Notes: generated by a model not told the origin, from the letters alone. 64,000 nt of DNA from Fodinibius sp. Rm-B-1B1-1 (GCF_038594945.1 NZ_JBCFYD010000001.1:124001-188000), one strand, 5' to 3'. Positions 40,001 through 48,045 are shown, numbered from the stretch's first letter. Numbers and translations are program-made.

Positions 40001-40572
40001 GCTCACATACGTTGGATTCGGATGAACTAAATCAGCTTAATGACGGGACAGAAATCCGCGTAGCGGGGATTATCACAAAAGTAAATCGTGTTACGGATAA
40101 AAAGGGTCGTCCTTTTGCCTTTCTTGAGATGGAAGATCGCAAAGGCAAGGTGGAAGTTGTTACGTTTAACGAGGTGTATGACCGCTGCCTGGGGATGATC
40201 CAAGAAGATACCCGCGTAGTCGTAGATGGGAACTTTGATTCATCTCGGGGGAAATTACAGGTTATTGCCAATAACTTTGAACGTATTGAAAGCATGCGAG
40301 AGAAATATCAGGACCAGATCGAACTAAAGCTGGATATCGATACCAACTATGTAGATGATGAAGACCTCGAAAAAATGGCACAGCTTTTCAAAAATAATCA
40401 GGGGCAAACGAATGTACGTTTCAATGTGTTAAGCAGTGAAGCCAAACGTCCATTTGCGATGCATGTGCGAAAATTTGTCGTTGATCCCAATGAGGAATTG
40501 CTTGATGGATTAAAGTCCATCATTGGCAAAGAAGCCATTGCATTGCATCGTCAAAACGGTAATGGACGGTAA
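37090..40572 (+). CDS. dnaE: DNA polymerase III subunit alpha
   Basis: 1160 residues, normal for replicative DnaE1. It opens directly with the PHP domain (HLHNHTQFSMLDGAAS). The polymerase core has FVGPGRGSAAGSVVAYCLGI and the catalytic aspartates in PDIDIDFDD (about 398-406). FNKSHSAAYS, a helix-hairpin-helix region and an OB-fold (IRVAGIITKVNRVTDKKG) follow. No intein or split is seen. It is the chromosomal replicase. A 10-bp hairpin lies just after the stop. Confidence 0.97.
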   Translation: MNFSHLHNHTQFSMLDGAASIEQLIKKSKNHGMPGIAITDHGNMFGVPEFVNTANKHDVKPIIGCEFYITPSGMEDKKDRTRYHQVLLAKNMTGYKNLSKLCSLGYTDGMYYKPRIDKPTLAEHSEGLIATTCCIASEINQYIINKTEKEARALFEWYLNVFGDDYYIELQRHGLNDQDRCNEILVKWSKEYNVKMVATNDCHYVNEEDSEAHDILLALQTNADINDPNRFRFTDDDNNLNTDFYLKTPEEMEELFSDLPSAIDNTNEIIEKVDNIDLSSELLLPHYSIPDQFDSMDDYLRHLTYEGAKKRYGEITQEISERIEQELGIISRMDFSGYFLITQDFTTEARKRDVFVGPGRGSAAGSVVAYCLGIINVDPMRHDLLFERFLNPERVSPPDIDIDFDDHGRQEVIDYVVEKYGREKVAQIVTYGTMKAKTAIRDVGRVLGVPLEEVNRITKLFPDQPGVNTFDKVLDPSKNPESAKDIEQLFEHPDPQVQKMMRFARTLEGSARQTGIHAAGVIIAPGEISEYVPVALSKDKELITQYDGPHAEECGLLKMDFLGLKTLSILKTSIKYVEKNHDIHYELDEIPEDDEKTFELYQKGNTIGTFQFESDGMRKYLQQLKPTELDDLIAMNALYRPGPMQFIPEYIDRKHGRSEVEYPHPDLEELLKPTYGIMIYQEQIMKAAQKIANYSLGEADLLRRAMGKKKKKVMDKQRAIFTERAIENGVSEKKAEELFDIMAEFANYGFNKSHSAAYSVVAYQTAFFKANYPSEYMAAVLSHNMGNIDKVSKFIEECNRMGITVDAPNVNSGQGKFVAVDGRIQYGMEAIKGVGSNVVAEIVKEREENGTFDSIYDFARRVDSSVCNKRTLESLFQAGAFDELNPNRRQLLQHMDILLSYGSRVQEMENSNQSDLFGSDGDNTSAIDEPKLEPVKQWSNIERLNKERELIGFYLSGHPLDKFQEDVQMFCSHTLDSDELNQLNDGTEIRVAGIITKVNRVTDKKGRPFAFLEMEDRKGKVEVVTFNEVYDRCLGMIQEDTRVVVDGNFDSSRGKLQVIANNFERIESMREKYQDQIELKLDIDTNYVDDEDLEKMAQLFKNNQGQTNVRFNVLSSEAKRPFAMHVRKFVVDPNEELLDGLKSIIGKEAIALHRQNGNGR

Positions 40573-40586
40573 GATAAGTTTTGGTG

Positions 40587-40628
40587 ATATCATCCATAAT
40601 AAGAAACGATGTGATAATTGGATGATAT
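40587..40628. terminator. Hairpin after dnaE
   Basis: ATATCATCCA (40587-40596) pairs with TGGATGATAT (40619-40628), 10 perfect pairs with a 22-base loop. The following TATTAGATATTA is AT-rich but has no T-run, so it may be a weak terminator or part of the trxA leader. Confidence 0.4.
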
Positions 40629-40694
40629 TATTAGATATTAGGTATCCAGATTCAAGGCTATAAAATAACAATTAATGAAGATGAAGATACGATT

Positions 40695-41030
40695 ATGAGT
40701 AAAGCATTAGAACTAACTGACGATTCATTCGAAGATGAAGTCCTTAACGCCGATTCAGATCAACCCGTATTAGTTGATTTTTGGGCCGAGTGGTGTGGCC
40801 CCTGCAAAATGGTAGGACCTATTGTTGAAGAGCTGGCCGAAGAGTTTGATGGCAAAGCGAAGGTTGGTAAGGTTGATGTAGATTCCAACCCCGAAATATC
40901 AACAAAGTATGGCATTCGAAGTATCCCGTCTCTTTTGATTTTCAAAGACGGTGAAGTCGTTGATCAAATTGTTGGAGCTGTACCCAAAGCACAATTAAAA
41001 AAGCAGTTGGAAGCACAAGTAACCAACTAA
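40695..41030 (+). CDS. trxA: Thioredoxin
   Basis: 111 residues with the active site [11 protein letters not shown] (about 32-42), the cis-Pro in [12 protein letters not shown] and the terminal GAVPKAQL. It is a cytosolic disulfide reductase. It lies 122 bases after dnaE and is followed by a strong terminator. Confidence 0.96.
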   Translation: MSKALELTDDSFEDEVLNADSDQPVLVDFWAEWCGPCKMVGPIVEELAEEFDGKAKVGKVDVDSNPEISTKYGIRSIPSLLIFKDGEVVDQIVGAVPKAQLKKQLEAQVTN

Positions 41031-41054
41031 TCTCTTTTTAGGCTACCCCATTAT

Positions 41055-41087
41055 AAAAGGCGATGGATCTTAATTCCATCGCCTTTT
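41055..41087. terminator. Strong bidirectional terminator after trxA
   Basis: AAAAGGCGATGGA (41055-41067) pairs perfectly over 13 bp with TCCATCGCCTTTT (41075-41087) around a 7-base loop, with T's directly after. It separates trxA from the convergent RsbW-like gene and can work in both directions. Confidence 0.88.
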
Positions 41088-41110
41088 TGCATATTATAAT
41101 CCATCAACTG

Positions 41111-41530
41111 TCAATCCGCTAATCGGAAGCGAATAATAGCTTTAGTACCTCCTTTAGAGAATTCAAGGTCATCGGCGTATTGTTCAATTAAATAAACCCC
41201 GCGCCCTCCTTCATTCAACAAGTTTTCATCTTTCAAGGGATCTGGAATTTCATCCGGATCAAAGCCTTCTCCCTCATCTTCAACACTTATGATAAGTACT
41301 TGACTACTCTGATCAAGTCGAGATTTTACCACTACTTTTTTATCGGGATCTTCATTATTCCCGTGCATAATGGCGTTGTTCACTGCCTCACTAAGCGTAA
41401 GCATAATACGTCCCGAATCATCCTCATCAAAACCAATCCATTCCTGAAGCTCATCAATATAAGCTTCCAACCGTTGCATCTCCTCAAATTTGGACGCCAA
41501 GGTAAGTTGTTTGGTATCAGGTTTTGACAT
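41111..41530 (-). CDS. ATP-binding anti-sigma regulatory factor (RsbW/SpoIIAB-like HATPase)
   Basis: 139 residues from the ATG at 41530; a TTG at 41566 would add 12 unlikely residues. The GHKL ATPase motifs are clear: the N-box ALS-like LSEAVNNAIMHGN, the G1 box VEDEGEGFDPDEIPDP, and the G2 region GGRGVYLIEQYAD. Such kinases phosphorylate STAS-domain antagonists or bind sigma factors. Neither an anti-anti-sigma nor a sigma gene is adjacent, so its partner is elsewhere. It sits 23 bases past the trxA terminator. Confidence 0.88.
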   Translation of the reverse strand: MSKPDTKQLTLASKFEEMQRLEAYIDELQEWIGFDEDDSGRIMLTLSEAVNNAIMHGNNEDPDKKVVVKSRLDQSSQVLIISVEDEGEGFDPDEIPDPLKDENLLNEGGRGVYLIEQYADDLEFSKGGTKAIIRFRLAD

Positions 41531-41589
41531 CAGGATAGAAAATAATGGGGATGCCTTATTGAGCAAACATCCCCAAATTGGATAGCTTA

Positions 41590-42897
41590 TTAAGCGTAAA
41601 GACCGCGCATTCGCAGCGTCATGGCTACCTTATTAATTCCAAAAACATAAGCAGCCTGTCGCAACGTAATATCATATCGGTTGCGTACTTCAAACAAGTT
41701 ATCAAAAGCATTGCGCATCATGCGATTCAGGCGACGATTAACCCGTTCTTCTGTCCAGAAATAACCCTGGCGATCTTGTACCCACTCAAAGTAGGAAACG
41801 GTAACCCCGCCGGCATTAGCAAGGATATCAGGCACAACCATTATACCTTTATCTTCAAGAATAGAATCGGCATTGGCTGTAACTGGACCGTTAGCCCCTT
41901 CAGCAATAATTTTTGCATTAATATTCTTAGCATTTTTGCTGTTAATCTGATCCTCTTTGGCAGCAGGAATCAACACATCGCATTCCATTTGCAAGAGTTC
42001 TTCGTTCGTGATTTTTTCCGCTTCTGGAAATCCTTCAAGAGAGTTATCATTCTTCTCGGCATATTCCATAGCCGCGGGAATATCAATTCCATTCTCATTA
42101 TAATAGCCACCGCTGATATCACTAATAGCAATAACTTTAGCGCCTTGCTCATACATTAATTTGGCACTAACAGAACCGACGTTACCAAAACCCTGTACAG
42201 CCACCGTACATTTGTTAGGCAAAATTCCAACTTTGTTAAGAGCAGCTAATGTAACCGTTACCACACCACGTCCGGTTGCTTCTTTTCTACCATGTGATCC
42301 ACCTAAAATAATTGGTTTCCCGGTAACAACCGCCGTTTCAGTCTTATGAGCATTCATGCTGTACGTATCCATAATCCATGCCATAACCTGCTCGTTGGTA
42401 TTCATATCGGGAGCAGGAATATCACGGTCAGGTCCAAACACTTCCAACATATTAGCCGTATATCGACGTGTAAGTCGCTCCAGCTCCCCATCAGAAAGCT
42501 GCTTGGGATCTACGCGCACACCACCTTTGGCTCCACCGAAAGGCACATTCACAATAGCGCACTTCCAGGTCATCCAAGCCGCGAGTGCATTCACTTCTTC
42601 AAGCGTTACATCCGGTGCATAGCGGATACCTCCTTTTGACGGACCAAGCAAATTATTATGAATAACGCGATACCCTTCAAATACACGGATATCACCGCTG
42701 TCCATTACAATGGGTATTGATACGGTAACCTGCTTAACAGGACTTGCCAAATACTGAAACATTCCTTCGTCAAGCTCCAAAACTTCCGCGGCAAAACGGA
42801 AACGCTCTAACATTGATTCAAATGGGGACTCTTCATCAAGCTTAGGGCCGGGCTCCTTATAATAACCGGTGGTATACATATTTTTGTTGTAAGGCAT
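41590..42897 (-). CDS. gdhA: Glu/Leu/Phe/Val dehydrogenase family, glutamate dehydrogenase
   Basis: 435 residues. The substrate-binding KGGIRYAPDVTLEEVNALA and the catalytic KCAIVNVPFGGAKGGV are present, then the Rossmann GFGNVGSVSAKL and the late ADILANAGGVTVSYFEWVQD. This length and motif set fit hexameric NAD(P)-GDH of the 420-435 residue class. It interconverts glutamate and 2-oxoglutarate plus ammonia. It is single, with a 309-base upstream gap. Confidence 0.94.
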   Translation of the reverse strand: MPYNKNMYTTGYYKEPGPKLDEESPFESMLERFRFAAEVLELDEGMFQYLASPVKQVTVSIPIVMDSGDIRVFEGYRVIHNNLLGPSKGGIRYAPDVTLEEVNALAAWMTWKCAIVNVPFGGAKGGVRVDPKQLSDGELERLTRRYTANMLEVFGPDRDIPAPDMNTNEQVMAWIMDTYSMNAHKTETAVVTGKPIILGGSHGRKEATGRGVVTVTLAALNKVGILPNKCTVAVQGFGNVGSVSAKLMYEQGAKVIAISDISGGYYNENGIDIPAAMEYAEKNDNSLEGFPEAEKITNEELLQMECDVLIPAAKEDQINSKNAKNINAKIIAEGANGPVTANADSILEDKGIMVVPDILANAGGVTVSYFEWVQDRQGYFWTEERVNRRLNRMMRNAFDNLFEVRNRYDITLRQAAYVFGINKVAMTLRMRGLYA

Positions 42898-43206
42898 AAA
42901 TTAGAATTAAAAACTGATCTTGTTACAATAAAAAATTACATCATCTCATATTTTTGACTGTAACCGTCAAATTTAAAAGACAGAAAGGTAAAAAAAATTA
43001 CAAGATGATATAAGTTAGATTTATGGATCTGCTGCAATTCTTTGGTTGATTATGAATCTCTAAAATAAATCCTTAATAATTTAGCAATCTCCTGCCTGTT
43101 GCATTTGAATAAAATTTAATGTTGATTCTACACATTAAAGATACAGATGAACGTTATTAACCCTTTTTGAAGTTAATTTCGTAGTTATTAACGTAACATA
43201 AATGCT
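42898..43206. other. 309-base divergent gap between gdhA and the HNH gene
   Basis: AT-rich, no credible open frame or RNA gene. It holds the dyad TTTGAC-N7-GTCAAA (42953-42971) and, on the minus strand, the -7-like box TAAATTTG (42975-42968), both about 55-78 bases upstream of gdhA. Nothing distinct was found for the HNH gene beyond a general AT-rich leader. Confidence 0.6.
42953..42975 (-). promoter_or_regulatory. gdhA upstream dyad TTTGAC-N7-GTCAAA overlapping a TAAATTTG box
   Basis: The six-base arms are perfect inverted repeats (42953-42958 and 42966-42971). The minus-strand -7 box TAAATTTG (42975-42968) covers the right arm, so a protein bound to the dyad would block that promoter. No clear -33 TTTG was found, so the promoter call is weaker than the dyad. 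Confidence 0.4.
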
Positions 43207-43707
43207 ATGGACGCCAATGTTCTGGTATTAAATAAAGATTATCAACCACTAAGTATTTGCTCGGTACACCGTTCGGTAAAACTGCTTTTTTTAGATAAAG
43301 CCGAACTTCTGCACGATTATCCTGAGCGAACTATTAGTACAGTAGCGGAGGATTATGCCTACCCTTCTGTAATCCGACTGCGACGCTATATTAATATTCC
43401 CTACAACAAAATTGTGCTTTCGCGTCACAATATTATGAAACGCGATCACAAAACCTGTCAATATTGTGGGTCCTCTAAAAACCTCACTATTGATCATGTA
43501 CTTCCCAAAAGTCGGGGAGGAAAAGACACCTGGGAGAACCTGGTTACGGCCTGTAACTCATGCAATGTTGAAAAGGGCAATCGAACCCCCCAAGAGGCAC
43601 AAATGCCGCTCAGCCAAAAGCCATTTCGACCGATCCATATCACTTTTCTGCAATCCATTTTAGGAGGCGTACAGGATGACTGGAAACCCTATCTTTATAT
43701 GCAATAA
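43207..43707 (+). CDS. Stand-alone HNH endonuclease
   Basis: 166 residues. The HNH motif with structural zinc cysteines is complete: CQYCG (84-88), [13 protein letters not shown] with D97-H98, [12 protein letters not shown] with N111 and C116/C119. The first 80 residues ([19 protein letters not shown]) form a conserved N-terminal block found in single-copy HNH proteins of Bacteroidota and cyanobacteria. No methyltransferase, phage or toxin partner is adjacent, so it is not an obvious restriction enzyme. Its cellular role is unknown to me. Confidence 0.88.
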   Translation: MDANVLVLNKDYQPLSICSVHRSVKLLFLDKAELLHDYPERTISTVAEDYAYPSVIRLRRYINIPYNKIVLSRHNIMKRDHKTCQYCGSSKNLTIDHVLPKSRGGKDTWENLVTACNSCNVEKGNRTPQEAQMPLSQKPFRPIHITFLQSILGGVQDDWKPYLYMQ

Positions 43708-43772
43708 CTACCCTCTATTGATAGTTTCAAGAGCCCGAGCATTCTCTTCATAACAAATACATAAAAAACCCT

Positions 43773-43780
43773 TATCTTTG
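43773..43780 (+). promoter_or_regulatory. Candidate -7 box TATCTTTG for mnmA
   Basis: Matches TAnnTTTG and ends 35 bases before the mnmA ATG. No TTTG element is seen upstream at normal spacing. Confidence 0.4.
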
Positions 43781-43815
43781 GGGTTCATTCACACTTTTCA
43801 AATTGATTCAGTACA

Positions 43816-44946
43816 ATGAGTAGCAAAGGACGAGTATTAGTAGCTATGAGCGGAGGCGTAGATTCTTCCGTGGCAGCTGTTATGCTCAAAGAACAAGGAT
43901 ATGATGTTATCGGAATTACGATGAAAACGTGGGACTATTCTCGCGTAGGCGGCAAATCGGATAAAGAGACCGGATGTTGCACGCTTGAATCCATGAACGA
44001 CGCACGACAAATTGCTGTCAAACATGGCTTTAAACATTTTATCGTTGATATCCGTGACGAATTCGGCGACTGGGTAATTGACCGGTTCGTAGATGACTAT
44101 ATGAACGGACGTACGCCCAACCCCTGTGTGCTTTGCAACACTCATATTAAATGGGCAGCCTTGCTACGTCGCGCCGACAATCTTGGCTGCGATTATATTG
44201 CTACGGGGCATTATGCCAATGTACGCGAAGAAAATGGACGTTATGTCATTTCCAAGGGGCTTGATCCCAAAAAAGATCAATCGTACGCACTTTGGGGCGT
44301 TGAGCAAAAACACTTGGCTCGTACTATCTTTCCCCTGGGAGGCTACGAGAAGACGGAAATCCGGGACATGGCTGAGGAATTTGGACTTATGAAAGTAGCA
44401 GATAAGCCGGACTCCTACGAAATCTGTTTTGTGCCTGATGACAACTACCGCCGTTTCCTCAAAGATCGCGTCGATGGTCTTGAAGACCGCGTTAAAGGTG
44501 GTAAGTTTGTTGATCAAAATGGAAACATCGTTGGCGAACACGAAGGATATCCCTTTTACACCATTGGCCAACGCCGAGGATTAGATTTAGCGCTCGGAAA
44601 ACGTGTATATGTTACGGATATCAATCCCGAAACAAATGTGATTACCATTGGTGAAAAAGAAGATCTCGTTGCCACAACTTGCAAAGCGAAAAACATCAAC
44701 TTGAGTAAGTATGGAGATGTACCCGGCGGCGAAATGGAGGTTACCGGAAAGATCCGCTATAACGATGACGGCGTCGTGGGTCAGCTTAAACAGTTAGGCG
44801 ACGACGAAATTGAAGTTACTTTTCCCACCGGACGTGAAGCCATTACGCCCGGTCAGGCAGTCGTCTGCTACGAAGGGGATGATGTTATAGGCGGAGGTTG
44901 GATCCACAAAGTAAATGTAGATACCAATGTTCTGCAAGAAGCATAA
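43816..44946 (+). CDS. mnmA: tRNA-specific 2-thiouridylase MnmA
   Basis: 376 residues. The PP-loop SGGVDSS is at 12-18, the catalytic cysteines are C107 (in NPCVLCN) and C204 (in SYEICF), and the IGQRRGL block precedes the C-terminal β-barrel. It thiolates U34 of tRNA-Lys, -Glu and -Gln using a sulfur relay. It is single and followed by a hairpin terminator. Confidence 0.96.
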   Translation: MSSKGRVLVAMSGGVDSSVAAVMLKEQGYDVIGITMKTWDYSRVGGKSDKETGCCTLESMNDARQIAVKHGFKHFIVDIRDEFGDWVIDRFVDDYMNGRTPNPCVLCNTHIKWAALLRRADNLGCDYIATGHYANVREENGRYVISKGLDPKKDQSYALWGVEQKHLARTIFPLGGYEKTEIRDMAEEFGLMKVADKPDSYEICFVPDDNYRRFLKDRVDGLEDRVKGGKFVDQNGNIVGEHEGYPFYTIGQRRGLDLALGKRVYVTDINPETNVITIGEKEDLVATTCKAKNINLSKYGDVPGGEMEVTGKIRYNDDGVVGQLKQLGDDEIEVTFPTGREAITPGQAVVCYEGDDVIGGGWIHKVNVDTNVLQEA

Positions 44947-44970
44947 TCTTTGGTAACAAAAAACGTTATA

Positions 44971-45007
44971 GAGCCTGCTTGATTTATTTCGAGCAGGCTT
45001 TATTATT
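44971..45007 (+). terminator. Rho-independent terminator after mnmA
   Basis: AGCCTGCT (44972-44979) pairs with AGCAGGCT (44992-44999), 8 bp plus flanking G-T pairs, 12-base loop, followed by TTATTATTTT. Confidence 0.82.
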
Positions 45008-45115
45008 TTATCGAAACTTTATACCTGTTGATGGTGTAAAAGCAGTGTTTTGATCACTCAACGCTCGCGCTAATGCCGTCCGCAGCTTAACAAATTATTA
45101 TAAAAAAGTTTTACT

Positions 45116-45871
45116 ATGAAAAAGGCATCCTACTACCTATCCGCTATGCTTTTAGTTGCAGCTTTTAGTCAGCAACCAGCTTCTGCACAATTCGAAGGTA
45201 AAATCACCTTCAACAGTTACGACTACAATTCAGAAGGCACCGAGCAACAAGATGACAACTTTACCCTGTTTATTACCCCAAATAGGATATTATTGCAAGG
45301 CGATCAGCAGTATGGATTTATGGAATCCATACAAACGGAAGGTGTTTTAGTGCGTCTCGATTACGAAGATTTTGTATTTCTGACGGGCGATAATTCTGCG
45401 CTTCAAATTTCCAAACAAGATATCACCTCGATGATGAACATGTTTGGCAACGGACAAAGCACCAATCAAGCTGCTGACCGCGCCGATGATGTGGACTATG
45501 AGCGAACCCAAGAGTCTCAAAACATTCATGGCTACCAAGCAGATAAATTTATTTTTCGGGATAAAGAAGAGCCCAACCAACATACCGAAGTATGGATGAC
45601 CAACGAGCTCGATGTCAACTGGGGTATGTTAGCCGAATCCTGGAGCGGCGGTGCTGAAGCAATTATCAGTAGCCTGCCTACAAATCTCATTTTTAACGAA
45701 AAGTACTTTCCACTCAAAGTCGAAGTATTTGAAAATGACAAAATGGTCTCAAAACTGGAGGCGACCGAAGTCAATCAATCCTCTGTCGCCCAGGCCATGG
45801 TTCAAATTCCTTCGGGCGTTAAAGTTCTGAGTCTCCAAGATTACCTGTTCCAGAAAATGAGTCAGCAATAA
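45116..45871 (+). CDS. Secreted DUF4412-type protein
   Basis: 251 residues with a classic signal peptide (cleavage near PASAQ). The mature domain starts FEGKITFNSYDY, typical of DUF4412 proteins, and is rich in β-strand with repeated bulky edges (TEVWMTNELDVNW, NEKYFPLKVEVFEND). No enzyme motif is visible. It is probably a periplasmic or outer-membrane-associated protein of unknown function. It converges on the RskA-type gene across a long hairpin. Confidence 0.75.
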   Translation: MKKASYYLSAMLLVAAFSQQPASAQFEGKITFNSYDYNSEGTEQQDDNFTLFITPNRILLQGDQQYGFMESIQTEGVLVRLDYEDFVFLTGDNSALQISKQDITSMMNMFGNGQSTNQAADRADDVDYERTQESQNIHGYQADKFIFRDKEEPNQHTEVWMTNELDVNWGMLAESWSGGAEAIISSLPTNLIFNEKYFPLKVEVFENDKMVSKLEATEVNQSSVAQAMVQIPSGVKVLSLQDYLFQKMSQQ

Positions 45872-45887
45872 GTTAGTATTTGGGAAA

Positions 45888-45925
45888 TGAGTAGAGAGTA
45901 TTAAGACCGTAATACTCTCTACTCA
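45888..45925. terminator. Perfect 16-bp hairpin between convergent genes
   Basis: The left arm ends GAGAGTATTA (45888-45903), the loop is AGACCG (45904-45909), and the right arm begins TAATACTCTC (45910-45925). All 16 pairs match. Neither side has a T-run of four or more directly after it, so if it terminates it does so by stem strength alone. Confidence 0.65.
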
Positions 45926-45941
45926 AAACTTACTCTTCAAC

Positions 45942-46808
45942 TTATTCACCAAAACTACCCATCAAATACATCTCTCCATTGGGTTGGTCAGCTTCGCCCG
46001 CTGGCTCAAGCGTTACGGCAAATGAAAATCCCGTATCCCGATCAATTTCAGCAAGATTACGGGCCATAAACAAAGCACTGCCTTCTTCATCAACAGAAAA
46101 AGTAGTGATTGGCGTCGAGCCATTATTATAAATAGCCCATAAATGATATTGTTTACCCGTAGAAGGGGTAGGAAGCTCATCCACTTGTACCAACACATTC
46201 TTGTGCTGAGCATCCCATAACACATTCCCATAAGCAAAGGGGGCCGCTTCCATCCCAAGCATCCTTACCGAATGTAACTGGCGCGAATCAAGAATTTCCA
46301 GCCGCTCCTGTAACTCACTCACCTCATCTTCAAGGTCAGCCACCGCCTGCTCTTGGCTGGCTATAACTTCCTGTTGCGAACTAATCTCCGATCGTAGCGA
46401 AAACGAATAAAATATCAGGCTCAGACAGATAAACCCCAATACCACCGCCACAATTATCCCCATAGAAACAGCGGATGATGTGCCCTTATCTTCATCCAAT
46501 TCCTCAGACTGCTCGGTCATCGCCTCTTCCGATTTATCCTGCGGCTCCTCCCGGGGTTCTCCAACATCCGAATCCTCAACCTCCGCAAGCAACTGCTCCC
46601 GCATCCCTTCCAGTGAAGGATTTTCAGTATCCCCAAACATCAATTCATTCACCTTCGTGCGCATCTGCTGATAGATCTCCCGCTCTTCATCCGTCGCCTC
46701 ATCCAACATCTCCTCGAAGCGCAACCGATCATCCTGCTCTAAAATATTTAGTACATAATCCGCACAAAGTCGCTTGAACGTTTCATGATCTTCTTGTTGT
46801 TTAGCCAT
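45942..46808 (-). CDS. RskA-type anti-sigma factor (orphan)
   Basis: 288 residues: a cytoplasmic helical N-terminus (about 1-115, acidic), one membrane segment (about 117-137, SMGIIVAVVLGFICLSLIFYS), a short coiled coil (about 140-172), and a C-terminal RskA-like β-domain with YGNVLWDAQHKNVLVQVDELP and GKQYHLWAIY. The HxxxCxxC zinc site of ZAS anti-sigmas is absent. RskA proteins hold ECF sigma factors at the membrane until proteolysis, but no sigma gene is adjacent here. Confidence 0.8.
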   Translation of the reverse strand: MAKQQEDHETFKRLCADYVLNILEQDDRLRFEEMLDEATDEEREIYQQMRTKVNELMFGDTENPSLEGMREQLLAEVEDSDVGEPREEPQDKSEEAMTEQSEELDEDKGTSSAVSMGIIVAVVLGFICLSLIFYSFSLRSEISSQQEVIASQEQAVADLEDEVSELQERLEILDSRQLHSVRMLGMEAAPFAYGNVLWDAQHKNVLVQVDELPTPSTGKQYHLWAIYNNGSTPITTFSVDEEGSALFMARNLAEIDRDTGFSFAVTLEPAGEADQPNGEMYLMGSFGE

Positions 46809-46817
46809 CGCAAACCC

Positions 46818-46825
46818 TATATTTG
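46818..46825 (+). promoter_or_regulatory. Candidate -7 box TATATTTG for the metallophosphoesterase
   Basis: Matches TAnnTTTG, about 47 bases before the start codon. TTGTTG at 46794-46799 lies about 18-21 bases upstream as a loose -33 element. Confidence 0.45.
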
Positions 46826-46872
46826 ATGAATATTATCAAAATTGGCAATCCATTTAATCAAAAATTTTTAAC

Positions 46873-48045
46873 GTGCCCTGGCTTTTACGTATGACACTCC
46901 TGGTAGCACTAATCATGCTGCCGGCAATACTTTACCTATCATTTCGCTATTACGCAACCTTTAAATCCCATCGTATAAAACGCGCCGCCTTCCCCTTGGT
47001 ACTACTCTCATTTTATACTTATCCCGTAGCCGCAGTGATCGACTATTACCTAACCGGCTCCATCGACCTGCTCGACTACCCCCAACCGTTGGCCTACTGG
47101 TTCTGGCTCGGACTCGTCTTTGTATTTCAACTCGTAACCTGGGTCCTAATCACCGACCTTATCAAAGTTATCAGCGACGTTTTTTCTGGGAATAAAAATA
47201 TAGTCAGCCAGCGATACCCTCAAATACTCGTGGCTCTACTTGCAGGGGTATTCCTATTTACTTCCCAAAAAACCTACCTCCACACAACCCAGGTTAAAGC
47301 TGAGCATATCTCCATTCCGATAGAAAACCTCCCCGCATCACTCGAAGGATTCAAAATTGCACACATCACCGATATCCAGGGCGATGAATACACCGGCCGA
47401 GATGAGATTCAAAATTACATTGACAAACTCAGTGTCCAACAACCTGATCTGATCATCTTTACCGGCGACCTGATCTCATACGGAACCGATTTTATCGAAA
47501 TGTCTGCACAGGAATTGGGGAAAGCCAAAGCAACGTACAGTACCATTGGCGTCGTTGGAGATCACGATTACTGGGCCGGACTCAATAACGTAGAACCAGC
47601 CCTTAAAAAGCAGGATATCCCACTATTGCAAAATCAAAATCTAACCATTTCCATTGACAGTGCTACCAAGATCACCGTCACCGGCGTAACCGAAGTCTAT
47701 AGTAAAAGTTCGAACCCTGATACGGTTGATTCGCTTGCCGCCTCAAGTCCAAACAGTGCCCTGAAAATTTTTGCCTCCCACCAAGTAAAAGATCATTTAA
47801 TAGATGCTGCGAAGCAACACAACTATAACCTGATGTTAGCCGGACACACCCACGGCGGACAAATTCACGTTCCCTTCTTTGGGATGAACTTCTCAGCCTC
47901 TGAAGAAGAAACCAAATACGTACAGGGACTTTACCACGAGCAGGGCATTCCCATAAACGTCAACAATGGCCTCGGCTTTACCCTGGCACCCATCCGCTAC
48001 GAAGCACCGCCAAATATTTCAGTAATAACATTAGAGGCTAAATAA
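46873..48045 (+). CDS. Membrane-anchored metallophosphoesterase (YkuE/YaeI-like)
   Basis: 390 residues with a GTG start. Four hydrophobic segments fill the first about 140 residues; the phosphoesterase domain starts at about 155. Motif II (FTGDLIS) and motif IV/V (LAGHTHGGQ) are standard. Two metal-binding positions differ from the textbook family: motif I reads TDIQGDE where D-x-H is usual, and motif III reads GDHDYW where GNHD is usual. It may still be active. Related proteins cleave lipid pyrophosphates at the membrane. Confidence 0.82.
   Translation: MPWLLRMTLLVALIMLPAILYLSFRYYATFKSHRIKRAAFPLVLLSFYTYPVAAVIDYYLTGSIDLLDYPQPLAYWFWLGLVFVFQLVTWVLITDLIKVISDVFSGNKNIVSQRYPQILVALLAGVFLFTSQKTYLHTTQVKAEHISIPIENLPASLEGFKIAHITDIQGDEYTGRDEIQNYIDKLSVQQPDLIIFTGDLISYGTDFIEMSAQELGKAKATYSTIGVVGDHDYWAGLNNVEPALKKQDIPLLQNQNLTISIDSATKITVTGVTEVYSKSSNPDTVDSLAASSPNSALKIFASHQVKDHLIDAAKQHNYNLMLAGHTHGGQIHVPFFGMNFSASEEETKYVQGLYHEQGIPINVNNGLGFTLAPIRYEAPPNISVITLEAK

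Noticed and set aside
37090-40572. Horizontal transfer of dnaE because it looks richer in GC than its neighbours
   Set aside because: I could not compute composition, the gene is full length and housekeeping, and highly expressed genes often differ.
41578-42159. 193-residue frame antisense to gdhA
   Set aside because: Fully within gdhA, no domain, low-complexity composition.
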